A DNA stretch of 64,000 nt from Proales similis (lineage: Eukaryota; Rotifera; Eurotatoria; Ploima; Proalidae). The DNA is taken from contig JAGVRJ010000003.1 in NCBI GenBank assembly GCA_019059635.1, positions 2,418,001 through 2,482,000 of the forward strand, written 5' to 3'. Shown here one piece after another: positions 35,428 to 47,195 of this stretch (its first letter is position 1; each line of letters starts with the position of its first letter). The position numbers and the translations under genes were made by a program. The notes below the pieces were generated by a model that worked only from the letters and a program-made list of their open reading frames with translations, did no database searches and was not told the origin of the DNA.

Positions 35428-36194
35428 GTTTGGATTTTTTTTTGACGAATTGATCAGATCTCTTTAATCTGGTGTGAGAGAGAGAGAGAGAGAGTGAATA
35501 AACGCAACTGAGAGGTGGATATGGCAAATAGGTTCGCCAAAGAGAACTAGAGAAGAGCCAAGGGAGAAAGAGAGAGAGAGAGAGAGCGAGAAAGAAAGAG
35601 ATTGAAATGAGGAGAGAGATGAGAAATAATAGATCACGCTTGATGGATCTGATTCGTGGCGTGTTTGATCCAAACGATCGAAAACTTGCGATATATTAAT
35701 TCTGATCCGAGCCGAGCGCACACAATCACATAAAAATTTGCAAATTTATTCAAATCTACATGCGAGCACTTGAATTTGAAATTTCGACGAAGCAACGAAA
35801 AGTTCGAAGCCAGAACTCGAGAGGAGAGCATGCATGTGTGCGTGCAAGAACCAAATTAAGGGAGAGAGAGAGAGAGCGAGAAATGAAGAAGAAAATTAAA
35901 ATCGCAAGCGCTGGAGTGGGTGCAGTTGGGCTGTGGTGGATACCTTCCAATCGGAGGCAGCGAATGAATGAGCTACGAGGTGGGGAGGGGGAGGCAGGTA
36001 GAGGAGTGTGGCGAGCTAAAGGTGAAGACATTTTCAAGTACGCCTCTTTGAAAAATGTTCAGAATATAACACACACTCGCTTTCGGGGCCGAATTATTAT
36101 TCGCAGTTCACATTCGTCATCAACTGCCTGCCAGCTGAACTAAATCTAAGTTTGCATTTTATTTTGCTTTGGACAAGCTCTTGAGACGGCAAGG
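35428..36194. other. Intergenic region with GA-rich tracts
   Basis: Shared upstream region of the divergent ACBP and ERp44 genes. It has GA/CT simple repeats at about 35475-35495, 35570-35590 and 35862-35876. No gene was seen. Confidence 0.45.
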
Positions 36195-38060
36195 ATGACC
36201 AGGTTTGCGCGCGAGGCCATTCTACTATTCGCAATGGTAAACGTTTGCTTCCTCCAATTTGCTGACTGCGTTCGGTAAATTAAAACGAATGAATTTCGAA
36301 AGGCTCTTCTCGGCCTTGTCTGTCAGGTGCGATCTGACGCTCTTCAGCTCAATAACCAGAACATTGACATGGTGCTGGGTACGCTTTTGCCCCTTAAAGA
36401 ATTCTTTGCCCCAATGTTCATTGAGAAGTGAACTGCCTAGCTTCGAACGAGCTCGTGTTCATCAATTACTACGCAAATTGGTGCCGCTTCAGTCAAATGC
36501 TCGAGCCAATATTTAATGATTTCGCTGACAAATTCAAAAATGAACCAGGCAGCGACCGAGTGGCCATCGGCAAAGTAGACTGCGACGCCGAAGGTTAGAA
36601 CCAATTTGCGTTCAATTTGTGACGAAACCAGCTAAGCAGAGCTAAATGACCAAAGGCGAAATAGCGAGCAAAAATCAGATTAGCAAATATCCGACTCTAA
36701 AGCTCTACCGCTACGGTGTACCGGTCAAGAAGGAGTTCAGGGGACAAAGGTATTTGAACCCGTTCGCTTCGGTCGCTTTATTCTTTTGGCTCAAATCGCA
36801 TCAAACAAGATCGGTGGAGGCATTCACCACCTATTTGAAAGAACAGCTTCAGAATCCAATCAAGCTGAGCGATAATCTTCCCGATTTGACCACCAATCTG
36901 GCGCAGGTGGGCGAAATTCGATGCCGTCAATGGTTTAGACGAGTCTTATTGTTTTGCTTTAAGTTGAAGCGGCGTGTGCTCATCGGCTATTTCGAGAACG
37001 AGCAATCGGCCAGCTATAGAGCTTTTACTCGATTGGCCAGTTTGCTGCGGGACAGCTGCAATTTCGCTGCTGGCGTCGGGTAAGGCCTTGAACGCTTGAG
37101 TCTCGGGCAGATCGGTTCGCTCAACGGTTTGAATTTCAAAGGGAAAAAGTCGCTCCTCGCCGCATTGGGGGCGATAAAGTCTACTTTAGGGACATTGGTG
37201 TGAGTGGCCAAAGCAGCGGTTGCGATCGCCTCAATTTTCATTCTTTTTCAAGGGCATTGAGGAGAACGATGCACTGTTTACCGGAGATGTGAACAGCTAC
37301 GAGCAATTGTACATGTGGGCCAATCAAAAGTGTACTCCACTGGTGCGAGAGATCACATTCGAAAACGCAGAGGTAAGCATCGATCGATCGAACAGAGCAG
37401 CCCATTGAACAGCAACTAAATTGTTTCAACTCTGACCCGATTGGCAGGAGCTTACTGAAGAAGGAAAGCCGTTTTTGATTTTGTTCCACCGTCCGGAAGA
37501 CGGCGAGTCGATTAAAAAGTTCGAGCGAGAAGTGCGCCGTCAACTGATTCACGTGAAGGGTAAGAATCGTCAATTTGGTCAATTTTACGAAGCACAAAGC
37601 TCAACAGAACTCAATCAGACACAATAACTGCGGTCTATGCGGACGGCGTTAAATTCTCGCATCCGCTGCACCATTTGGGCAAATCGATAAACGATCTGCC
37701 CCTTCTGGCCATCGACAGTTTCCGTCACATGTACATGTTTCCAGACTTCAATCAAATCGAGTAAGAGACGAATAGTGAATAGACAGATCGCGTAGACAGT
37801 TCTGACTCGAATTTGCCACAAGGGAGGGCGAGCGTCTTCTTCAGTTTGTAAAAGACTTGCACTCTGGCAAACTGCACCGGGAGTTTCACAACGGACCCGA
37901 CCCGACTGCTGCGCCACCTCAAATAAACAACGCTGGTCAACCGATAAACGCCGCTGCAGGCAATAAAAAGATAAATCAAACTCCGCCGCCTGAGTCGGTG
38001 TTCGTCAAACTTGGACCCTCGCCTCAGCGCTATTCAATAAGACAAGCCGGCGAGCTCTGA
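36195..38060 (+). CDS. ERP44: ERp44 thioredoxin-family ER chaperone
   Basis: pH-regulated chaperone of the early secretory pathway that retains ERO1 and immature disulfide clients. Exons are tiny with introns of 50-60 bp: 36195-36236 (signal peptide start), then ALLGLVCQVRSDALQL, and the thioredoxin exon with the family-specific CRFS active site (YYANWCRFSQMLEP). SKYPTLKLYRYG and KEFRGQRSVEA follow, then the b/b' domains (LVREITFENAEELTEEGKPFLILFH) and the client-gate tail (HSGKLHREFHNGPDPT). The final residues are RQAGEL. The vertebrate protein ends in RDEL, so the KDEL-receptor signal is degenerate here. The single catalytic Cys and the His-rich gate region (HLGKS, HSGKLH) are kept. Confidence 0.93.
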
Positions 38061-38697
38061 ACGTTTCTGCCTTGGCCCTGTTGCTTCTCTTTATTTCCCT
38101 ATTCACTTACTGAGCTGCATTAGTTGATGCTGATACTGGACCGATGCTGGGCTCGTCAATTCAGCTGCAGCCCACCTGCCTCCAATTTCTACCGTTTTCT
38201 TCTTCGTCTTCTCATTTTAGCGCAGCATTCATTGCCGTTTAATGTTGGTTAATAAAGTGAAAGAAAATGCGTTCGATGCGGAATTAACGCGAAGCGGGAG
38301 GCGAGGGTAGAAGAGCTGACTTGCTTGTTGACTTGTTGAACAACGACGACGACAATCGCAATGAAGATGATGATGATGATGATGATGACGATCATGAGCT
38401 TAAACTGACTGATCATGTTCTCCTTTATTGATTAATCTCGATTTGACTGAGTCGCGAGCGAGCGAGCGATCGTCAATATCGAGCTGGCCACGAACGATGA
38501 TTGGACGCGAGGCCGCTCGCCTTGAAACTACTACACGCACAAGCGATCTAGCGACCAACAACAAACGCATCGTCGTAATCAGCTATAAAAGAAACGGCCA
38601 AAGTTGGCGAGCGTCATTACTGAATCGATTGATTGAATAAATCAGCGCTCATCCACTCCACCAAATTCAAATTCATCGGCTTAAAAAAGAAGAAGAA
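38061..38697. promoter_or_regulatory. Intergenic region with TATA promoter of the secreted-protein gene
   Basis: Holds the ERp44 3' UTR (AATAAA near 38251) and a GAT triplet tract (38366-38388). A CTATAAAAG TATA box lies at about 38583-38591, some 110 bp before the ATG at 38698. The strong TATA fits the high-expression codon use of that gene. Confidence 0.55.
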
Positions 38698-39302
38698 ATG
38701 AAATTCTTGCTCACCATCGTGTTGGCCGTTTTGGCTGTCGAGCTTGCTCAGGGACAGAGAGGTAAGTGCCCGATCGGCTCCTTCTCGTGCGCCACACCAG
38801 GCTTATCAAGTCAATAAATCAAGCCGAGCGAACCAAGTGCTCCTACTTTGCCGACAAGCTGCGCATTCGATGCCGAGGGTAAGCCTAGAACGAATCAGAG
38901 CAAAATTGGCCTATTCTGAATCATCTCTAAAGCCCGATCGGAATCGTCGAGTGCGACGCTTTCGCCAGCCTGCCCGAGAAGTACAAGATGATCGGTCTTG
39001 GCAACGTTGACCGACGATCACTGCGAATTGACCTGCACCCGCTCAGCACCCAGAAGGCCGGCTGGATGGACAGCTTGACCCGAGTGAACGGTGTCGACGC
39101 CCGATTCTCCATGTACCCGACCTTCGCCAACTTCAACGACTACGGCATCAAGCTGCGCACCGGCGATTGCTTCGACAAGCTTGCCAGCCTGGTCGAGAGC
39201 TCGCCAAATGATTTGGTTGTGCCCATGGTCGGCATCAACGGTCAGCGATCTCGAGTCGGTCTCCGAGGCGAGATCTTCTGGTTCGACAAGTCATTCGACT
39301 AA
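38698..39302 (+). CDS. Secreted protein of unknown family (about 160 aa)
   Basis: Three exons (38698-38761, 38824-38878, 38933-39302) join in phases 1 and 2. A clear signal peptide (MKFLLTIVLAVLAVELAQGQ) is followed by a mature chain of about 140 residues. Its cysteines lie in TKCSYF, RIRCRG, VECDAF and GDCFDK. The body is well structured in composition, with blocks KYKMIGLGNVDRRSL, WMDSLTRVNGVDARFSM and SRVGLRGEIFWFDKSFD. Codon use is biased towards CGA for Arg and NNC codons, as in the SKICH gene, and a TATA box precedes it. I do not recognise the family; it is an abundant extracellular or body-fluid protein by inference only. Confidence 0.75.
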
Positions 39303-39616
39303 GCCACTGGATCAATCGAATTCTTCAATCACTTTTCTTTTAATCTGCCAAATCACACATTCGCCAATTTTTAATCAATCAACAATCAATCTTCAATGCT
39401 GCATTAGACAAAAGCCGATTTTTTAAAATTTAATGAATAAATTCTAATCTGCCCATTCGAGCCAGTTGTGTGTCGACTTCCTCATCCAAAGAGAGCGCAG
39501 ATTTCTGGCTTTAAGGTTTATTTGAACAACGACGCGGTCAAAACAAGATTAAGAGAAACAGCATGAGCGTTAATGGATTGTTTGCAGCAGTTGAATTGGA
39601 TGGGACTAAAAGGGGC

Positions 39617-41763
39617 TCACTCGGCCAGCTGAATCAACTTGTGCGCTTTTTTAACATTTTGACCCGCCGAGCAGTTGATGCTCTTGACGGTTCCATCCCG
39701 GGCCGCTTTGATCACATATTCCATTTTCATGGCGATCATAACCACGAGAGGATCGCCCTTCTTAACCGAATCGCCCACTTTGACGTTCACCTTGTCCACA
39801 ACGCCGGGCATCGGTGCGATCGCGTCGTTCTCACCGGCCAAAGCACCTGACGCGTTGTCCAGCTCTTGGATATGCTTGGGCGTGGCAAGCTTGTACTCGA
39901 ACACTTGATCGTCGAGGAACAGAGTGAAGCTGCCAGTTTCCTCGTCCTTGAAAAAGCTCAGCTTTCGTCTATGTCCGTCAACTTCGCATTCGAACGACTC
40001 GTTCTCCAGCATACGGAATTTTACCGAATGCTCCTTGCCATTAACTTTGAACGTGAGCGCCTCGCCGACTCTGTCCGGGTAGCGAACGCTCACTTCGAAT
40101 GCTGTTTTGTCCAAGAGACAATTAGAACGAAAATAAGAACCAAAATAGAGAAAATAGTGTGCCTCACCTGGCTTGGTCTGGTTGTTGAATTCAATCTTGT
40201 AGCGACGCTCACAGCCGGCGCTGTTCCAAAAGTTGGGCATCGTCTGCGCAAGGTCGTTTGACTTGAATCTCTGCTGCTCGTGCTCAATAAGAGCGCGCAA
40301 CGAGCAGCATAGCACTTGCTCGTCGACCTTTGGGTCGCGCAACGACTCGAAAAGCTTCTCCTTGTGCATGGGAATGAAGTCGGTGTGGACATTGCCCAGC
40401 TTGAACTGCTCGTGGTCGCACAAGCTCATGATGAACGGAATGTTGGTGGTGAGACCGGCCACCCGGTAGTTTGACAAGTTGTGGCGAAATTTTTGAAGAG
40501 CGCTCGCTCTGTCCTCGCCCCAGACAACCAACTTGGCAATGAGCGGATCGTAATGAACCGACACCTCATCGCCTTGCAGGACGCCGGTCTCGACTCGAAC
40601 GTTCGGATCGTTGACTATGGGCGGCCGCAAGAACTTCAATCGGCCAGCGCCGGGCATGAAATTGTTGTTCGGATCTTCGGCGTAGATGCGCGCCTCGAAC
40701 GCGTGACCGCGCAGCGGAATCTGCTCTTGACTGAGCGGCAAGCGCTCGCCAGCCGCCACTCGGAGCTGCCACTCGACCAAGTCGGTGTTGGTGACCATCT
40801 CCGTGATCGGATGCTCCACTTGGAGACGAGTGTTCATCTCCATGAAGTAGAACTTTTGGTTCTCGTCCATGATGAACTCGACAGTTCCGGCGCCGACGTA
40901 GTCGACCGCTCGCGCGGCTTTAACTGCCGCCTCGCCGATCTTGCGTCTCGTCTCCTGGCTCAGACCGGGCGCGGGCGTTTCCTCGATGATTTTCTGGTGC
41001 CTTCGCTGCACAGAGCAGTCGCGTTCATACAGATAGACGTAGTTTCCGTGCTGGTCGCCGAAAACTTGCACTTCCACGTGTCTGGGCTTGACCACAAACT
41101 TCTCAATGAGCATTTTCTCGTCGTCGAACGCCTTGAGCGACTCGGTCTTGGCCGATCGAAGCTGCGGCAGGAACTCGTCCGGAGTGTAGGCGATTCGCAT
41201 TCCCTTACCGCCGCCGCCTCTGACCGCCTTGATCATGATGGGATAGCCGATGCGTTCGGCTTCTTTCTGCAGGTACTCTTCGCTCTGCTCTTCGCCGTGG
41301 TAGCCTTCGATTATGGGCACGTTGGCCGCGCTCATTATATGCTTGCTTGTGCTTTTGATGCCCATGTCCCTAGGCAACAACCGATCAGCACACGATTTGA
41401 GAGCCAGGTTGAGATGAACGCGACCCACCTGATTGCCTTCCAGGGCGCGCCGATGAATATCACGCCGTTCTGAGCGCACATCTCGCTGAACTCATAGTTC
41501 TCGGACAAGAAGCCGTAGCCCGGATGAATGGCTTGCGCGCGCGTCTTCTTCGCCGCATCCAATATTTTCTCTCTGACCAAGTAGCTCTTTTGGGCTTGCG
41601 GCCTGCCGATGTGCACCGCTTCGTCAGCCAATTTGACGTGCAGCGAGTCGGCGTCCGCGTCAGAAAACACCGCCACTGATTTTATTCCAAGTCGATTGGC
41701 GGTGCGAATTATACGACACGCGATCTCGCCTCTGTTGGCGATCAAAATCTTGCTCAAAGTCAT
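39617..41763 (-). CDS. MCCC1: Methylcrotonoyl-CoA carboxylase, biotin-carrying alpha subunit
   Basis: Leucine breakdown enzyme subunit. The start codon is at 41763 and a 50-bp intron lies near 41380-41429 ([11 protein letters not shown]). A second intron lies near 40105-40165. Biotin carboxylase signatures are [56 protein letters not shown] and [15 protein letters not shown]. The BC-CCP linker is shorter than in mammals. The biotin attachment site is [11 protein letters not shown] near the C terminus. The DMGIKSTSK and [10 protein letters not shown] blocks point to MCCC1 rather than PCCA. The first residues already belong to the carboxylase fold and an in-frame TAG lies 15 nt upstream, so no mitochondrial presequence is seen. 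Confidence 0.92.
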
Positions 41764-42555
41764 TCTCGCTCTTTCCTATTCGGTGCTCTTCCTTTTCTCT
41801 CCTATTTTTAAGATCTCTTTTCTCTGTACTTTTCTTTTCGGCTCTTGTGTGTGTGTGTGTGTTCAATTTATTCAACAACAAGTAGACTTGACGCAATTTA
41901 TTCAATTTTCTGTTCGTTATGTTCGACTGTGTTCTAAAAGACTCATCGCTGGTCGATTCCTCGCTTTACCATTACGAGTTCGCATATCGATACCAAATGT
42001 CGCTGATAACACTCTCTCACGTTTTCCACTCAATGGGCGTGTGCTTGCGTACGCTCGCTCACTTGCGCTCGCGTGTGTGTGTACGGCAGTGCGGGCCGAG
42101 CATGCGGCTTAGTGAGCTTTGGTTTGCAATGGAAGTAAACGCGCAGTGCGCGCTTGCAATCGGCCCCAATGCTTCAATTATGTAAGCGATTCGTTTCTTT
42201 TGATTATGAGCAGGCGTCTGGAATATTTCTCTTTCTCTAGTGACTTTTGTGTTCACATTCACTTTTAAATATTTGCTTTTGATCCGAAATGATATTTGAG
42301 AGGCCTGCTTAGTATTAACCGCGCACTCATGCACCAGCTCGGTGACAACAAAGACCCAAAATGGAAAAGAGCGAGAGAAATGAAACCGATCCGATCAAGT
42401 AGCCTACTAAACTCGTCTCTCGGCTCGCCCGTCCTCTCTCACGCCGCAGGCTTCTTAATTTACATTCGCAACATGTTTGATATCGTCGTCATTGTCGCTG
42501 CTGTCCTAATCCCTATGCCCTAAATCGTCTAATCTTTTTTCTTTCTACTGCGTAG
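41764..42555. promoter_or_regulatory. Shared upstream region of MCCC1 (-) and HMBS (+)
   Basis: A divergent gene pair with 792 bp between start codons. Contains a (GT)n tract at about 41848-41861. An upstream exon for either gene (for example a presequence exon for MCCC1) would have to lie here or beyond. None is evident. Confidence 0.4.
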
Positions 42556-43878
42556 ATGCTTAGAATGTCCGACAAGAGCGGCCCGACGGCGGATGTGAGC
42601 AAAAACCGAAGCCATTACAAAATCGGCTCGCGCAAGAGCAAGCTGGCCATGGTCCAATCCGAATAGTAAGCAGCTATGGCTCTAGGCCGGTGACTAAGCG
42701 TTTCTAAAATTAGCGATTTTAGTATCATGGAACGCATGCAGCAGCTCTATCCGTCCTACACGTTCGAGATAGTGAACTTTGAGACGAAAGGCGACAAGAT
42801 ATTGAACATCGCGCTGCCCAAAATCGGCGACAAAGGCCTGTTCACCAAAGAGCTGGAGGACGCGTTGGAGAACGGCTCCATAGACTTTGTGGTTCACTCG
42901 CTCAAGGACATGCCGTGTCAGACAATGCCGGACAATTTGATCATGTGCTGTGTGCCGGAGCGTGAGGATCCCGGTGATGCGCTAGTGGTGGCCAAACGGT
43001 GGCAGGGGCAAAAGTTCACGCTCGACGACTTTGACGAGGGCAGTGTGATCGGAACAAGCTCGTTAAGACGCATATCGCAGCTCAAGCTCAAGTATCCCAA
43101 GCTTCAGTTCGAGTCGATCAGAGGCAACCTTCAGACGCGTTTCGCCAAGCTGGACGACGAAATCGAAAAGAAATACGACGCCATCGTGCTGGCAGTCGCC
43201 GGCCTCAAGCGACTCAACTACGACGATCGAATCACACAGTCGCTGCCGTTTGACATTTGCATGCACGCGGTGAGTCAGGGCGCGCTCGGCGTCGAGTGCA
43301 GACGCAACGACTTGCACGTAATTCGAATGCTGAATCAACTCACTGACGAGGATACTTTGCTTCGCTGCATTGCGGAGAGGACGTTCATGGCCAAGCTGGA
43401 AGGCGGCTGTAGCGCGCCGATCGGCGTCACCTCAAGTGTGAGCGAAAAGTCAATCGTGCTCGAGGGCGCGGTCTTCGACGTGGAGGGCACGCGCAAAATC
43501 TGCGACAAGTTCGAAATGAATTTCGCCCAGTCGGCGAGCTGTCCGATCCTTTCGGTTCTAAAGAGCGAGCACGAGTCGCTGATTTTGGACAATGAGAAAA
43601 AATCAAAGCGAAGCCTCGAGTCGGACGAAGACCAAACCTCAGATGACCAAGAGCCCAGCCCAAAAAAGAGATCAAAATCGCAGAGTGACGCCCACAACGA
43701 CGGCAATCAAACGGCCAATCTGAACAGCTACAGTTTTATCGTCGACTTGAACATTGACGCCAACAAACTGAGCAAGGCCGAGCTCGCCGGCCTTCACCTG
43801 GCCGAACGGCTCAAGGAAAAAGGCGCCGACATGCTTATCGCCGAGATCAAGTCCAAAGTGCAAAAAACGTTCCTTTAA
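42556..43878 (+). CDS. HMBS: Hydroxymethylbilane synthase (porphobilinogen deaminase)
   Basis: Third enzyme of heme synthesis, joining four porphobilinogens. Exons 42556-42665 and 42714-43878 join as SEY|DFSIMERM. Key residues are present: KIGSRKSKLAMVQ, the catalytic Asp in HSLKDMP, the Arg-rich active site (SSLRRISQL, RGNLQTR), and the dipyrromethane cofactor Cys in GGCSAPIG. The protein is about 424 residues, longer than the usual 310-360. The excess is a Ser/Asp/Lys-rich insert in domain 3 (about 43591-43710) with KKSKR and PKKRSK clusters that look like a bipartite nuclear signal. After it the family fold resumes (GLHLAERLKEKGADMLI). Confidence 0.93.
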
Positions 43879-44473
43879 GCCACCTCAAGCATCTTTATCA
43901 TTGAGAACTGAGAGCCTAGTGATCTGAACACACAGCCTGTTATTTATTCGTTTAATAACAACAATTCAAAAATCGAATCGAACGGCCCTGCTCGCGCACC
44001 CACCCAAGAACTCCTCATCCATCTAGCTTCTAAATAGACTGCGAATTTTAGGTTTTTTTTTCTTTTTCTCCTTTTTCTTTTAGTTGGTCTTAATATCTCA
44101 ACTTTTTCCTTCTCTACTTGTTTTTTCGACTTTTTTTCTATTTCGCTCGACTTTGTTGAGTGTTGGCCATTTAATAAATAAAAAAATTGAGAAAAAAAAG
44201 GAGAAGAACTGCGCTATTCAATCTCTTGGCATAATGCGCCCTCAATTGAAAAGGCCTTAAATGGAAAGAATCGCATTTATTTGTGTCAAACTGTTGTTTG
44301 TAAAAATGATTTGTCGACAAGAGAAAGAGAGTTGCGCGATCTTGTTAAATAAGATTTAAATTAGAGAAAGTTGGCGTCGAGATTTCGTCGGGCGTTTGAG
44401 CCGAGCGCAACATTGGCCGCCATTAGAAGCTCGTTTGAATCATTGCGCGCAAACTTAAGACGAAAAACAAGCA
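43879..44473. terminator. Convergent 3' ends of HMBS and the LAP gene
   Basis: Contains AATAAATAAA near 44174-44183 for the plus strand and TTTATT near 44276-44282 for the minus strand, with T-rich runs between. There is no room for further LAP coding exons before the HMBS gene. Confidence 0.5.
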
Positions 44474-46555
44474 TTAGAATTTAAACAAACAGAACAGGAG
44501 AAGGTGCATCGGGCTTGCCTTTCGACTCGGTTTGAAAAAGAGCTCTTTGTCGCTTATTTGCATCTTGGGCTCGTCGTTGTCCTCGTCTTCGTCAAAGTAG
44601 GATCGGAAATGATGATGAAAATTCTCAATGTTTATTGAGCTTGTCTTGTCGATGATGTTGCGCGATTTGCGGTCACTGTTCAAGTAGAGCGCGGGCATCA
44701 TCTCGCTGAGTTTTTTCAGCTCTGTCCTCTTGTCCTTGATCCAGTAGTCGCTGCTGGCCGAGTGAAACGCTTGCTCTTCAATCAACAGTCAAGTTTTTAC
44801 GAAAGGGCATTAGGCGGGCGGCTTTCAAGTTACCTCTCGTTCTGGCTATTTGCTCTTGAGGCAGAAGATAGCAAGTGAGAAAGCGCTGCCCACTCGAGTT
44901 CTTTTCCTGCTGAAGCGGAATCAGAGGCTTGGTCTGATTGTCCGAGAGCCAGAGAGCCTGCAGCTCCTTTAGCTTGCCGAACGACAGCGGAAGAGCTTGA
45001 ATCTGATTTGAGCTCAAGTTCAATATTCTCAATCGAGCCAGGCGGCCCAATTCATCGGGCAGACACGTGAGCCGGTTCGCTCGAGCCGAAAGCAGACGCA
45101 AATAAGAGCAGCCTCCGATCTGGCAATGTACAGAATCGGTCCAGAGCCGGATATCGAATTAAAACTGTGATTAAAGATTAAAGCTGTGAAACCATCGCTT
45201 ACGCTGGTGGGCAGGAATTTCAGTTCGTTCTCGTCTGCGTAGAGTGTGTGCAGGCTTTTGAGTAGACCGATCGTGTTGGGCAGCTCGGTCAGATAGTTTT
45301 GACTTATGACCAGTTCACTGAGTGATTCTAGACTGTTTTTGCCAATTTATCATCAAGGCCGTTGTTGACAGACCGGTCGAAATGGACACTTACTTTCCGA
45401 TTGAGTTGGGCAGGCGAATGAGTTGATTGAAGTCGAGCTTAAGAATGCTCAATCGGCCAAGTTCGCCTTAATTTTGCAGTGACATGTCGACGGAATAAAA
45501 GAGCTGGTATTGAGACAAGAGAGCTTACCAATCGAGTCGGGAAGCAGAGTGAGATTGTTCTCTGACAAGTGAAGATCGGTCAAGTTTTTGCAGGCGCCAA
45601 TCGAGCCGGGCAACAGCTTCAACTTGTTCTTGCTCGCATCCAAAAACGTTATACGACCCAATGAGCCGAAATTCTTTGTCGAAATTATCAAACGAGAACG
45701 GAAAGAAGATCAAAGAGGAGGATGCTCACGTTTGAGAGAGACGAGAGTTTGTTGTTGTCGATGAGCAGCTCTTGAAGACTTGGCAGGTTGGTGACAACCT
45801 CGGGCTAAATGCGTTCGTTCAGCGTGTGAATGCAGTGAATCAGATTTACGAAAAGATTTACAAAATTTTCGAACTCATTCGTTCCAAGGTCAAGCCGTTG
45901 CAAGAGCTTCAGATGACACATCGACTTGGGCAAGTACTTTAGTCGGTTCTCTCGCACCTCGAGCGCGCGCAAATTGGTCAGACGACCGAAGCTGCTTGGC
46001 AAGTACTCGAGAAACGTGTCGTTCAAATAGAGCTCTTGCAGGTTGACCAGTGTCATGAAGCCTTCAGGCAGTCTGTTCGCACAGTTTTAGTTTGAGTCGT
46101 TCGAGCTCAAAGAGATAGTCACCTGCCGATAGGATTAACGCTCGCTTCGATCACGGACAACTTCTTGCAGCATTTAATTGTCTCGGGTATTTCTTTAATG
46201 TCGTTTTTGCTTATGTCAAGGTTCTCAATGTTGATTAGGTTTCCGATGGCCGACGGCACGGCCCGCAGTTCATTGTCTGACAGGCACAGTATTCTGATTC
46301 CGTAGCATTGAAACAGCCACTAGAGCAGACCGGACAGTAGCAATGAGAGAGAGCAAAAGCTGGCAGCCCTGGAAAGGTGCTTACTCGGGGCAGCTCGCCT
46401 ATGTGATTGGCGTCCAAGTAGAGCTCTTCGAGCGAGCGCTCGTGCAGGATGATCTCTTCGGGTACGTAGGTCAGGTTGTTGTGCGAGTAGTTCAAGTCTT
46501 GCACTTCCTTCAGCTCGCCTCGGTTGCCGCTGCAAGTGAATTTGAAGAAAGGCAT
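44474..46555 (-). CDS. LAP-family leucine-rich repeat protein without PDZ domain (Erbin/Lap1-like)
   Basis: Basolateral polarity scaffold family. The start at 46555 ([18 protein letters not shown]) is followed by about 15 LRRs over several exons. Family-specific blocks are [80 protein letters not shown] and the LAP-specific [11 protein letters not shown]. These resemble Erbin/LRRC7/Lap1 more than Scribble. After a short exon ([17 protein letters not shown]...) the frame closes at 44474. No PDZ domain is encoded before the convergent HMBS gene, so the architecture resembles vertebrate LRRC1 (LANO). Small introns of 60-110 bp separate the repeat exons. Confidence 0.85.
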
Positions 46556-47195
46556 TTGATGTTGGCTGATCTGAATTGGCCGCCTCGGAATCGGATTTTG
46601 CTCAGCCCAGAGCGCTTCTTTTACTCATTTGTGCTAATTCGCCGTCGCTTGAATGCTTAATTAGTATTCAAGCTCGCTGCTCTGCCCCAACAAAACTTGG
46701 TCACTCGCAAGCGGCCGCCCGTTCATCGGTGTTTCATGTCATAATAAAATTTACAAGCGCTCGGTGACCACTTTGAGAAGCGCAAACATCGCTCGTTGTT
46801 ATTTCAAGAGTTCTTCTACGGTCGCCGACTAATTAAAGGCTCAACCGAAAAGCCTTTTATTCATGAGCTCGATTTTCGCTTCTCATTCAAACTTACGATC
46901 AATGTTTGGTATTCTCATTTATAACGGTTCTCTCTTACTCACTGCAATCACTGCCTACTTGACCGATTCCTACCCATTGATCTGGAACGAACTATGTTCA
47001 TAAGCTATTTTAGCTTTGCTGATATTTTTTTCAACAGCCCTGGCCGCCTATTTCAACATGAATTTCTTTTTGAATTTTTTTTATTTTTTTTTCAAAGCTG
47101 TTTTAAAAACGGTGGTTGGTTCATAGGTGTTCAGCTGATGATGTGTATGTCTGTGTGTGTGTGGGGTTGGTTGCTTTTATTTTTTTGATGTTGAT
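46556..47195. other. Intergenic region (LAP promoter / eIF4A 3' end)
   Basis: T-rich. It includes TTTATT at 47176-47181, the minus-strand AATAAA of eIF4A only about 15 bp past the stop codon. No gene was found. Confidence 0.45.

Noticed and set aside
40481-41473. Plus-strand 330-codon open frame
   Set aside because: Shadow of the MCCC1 gene on the other strand, which has full biotin-carboxylase motifs.
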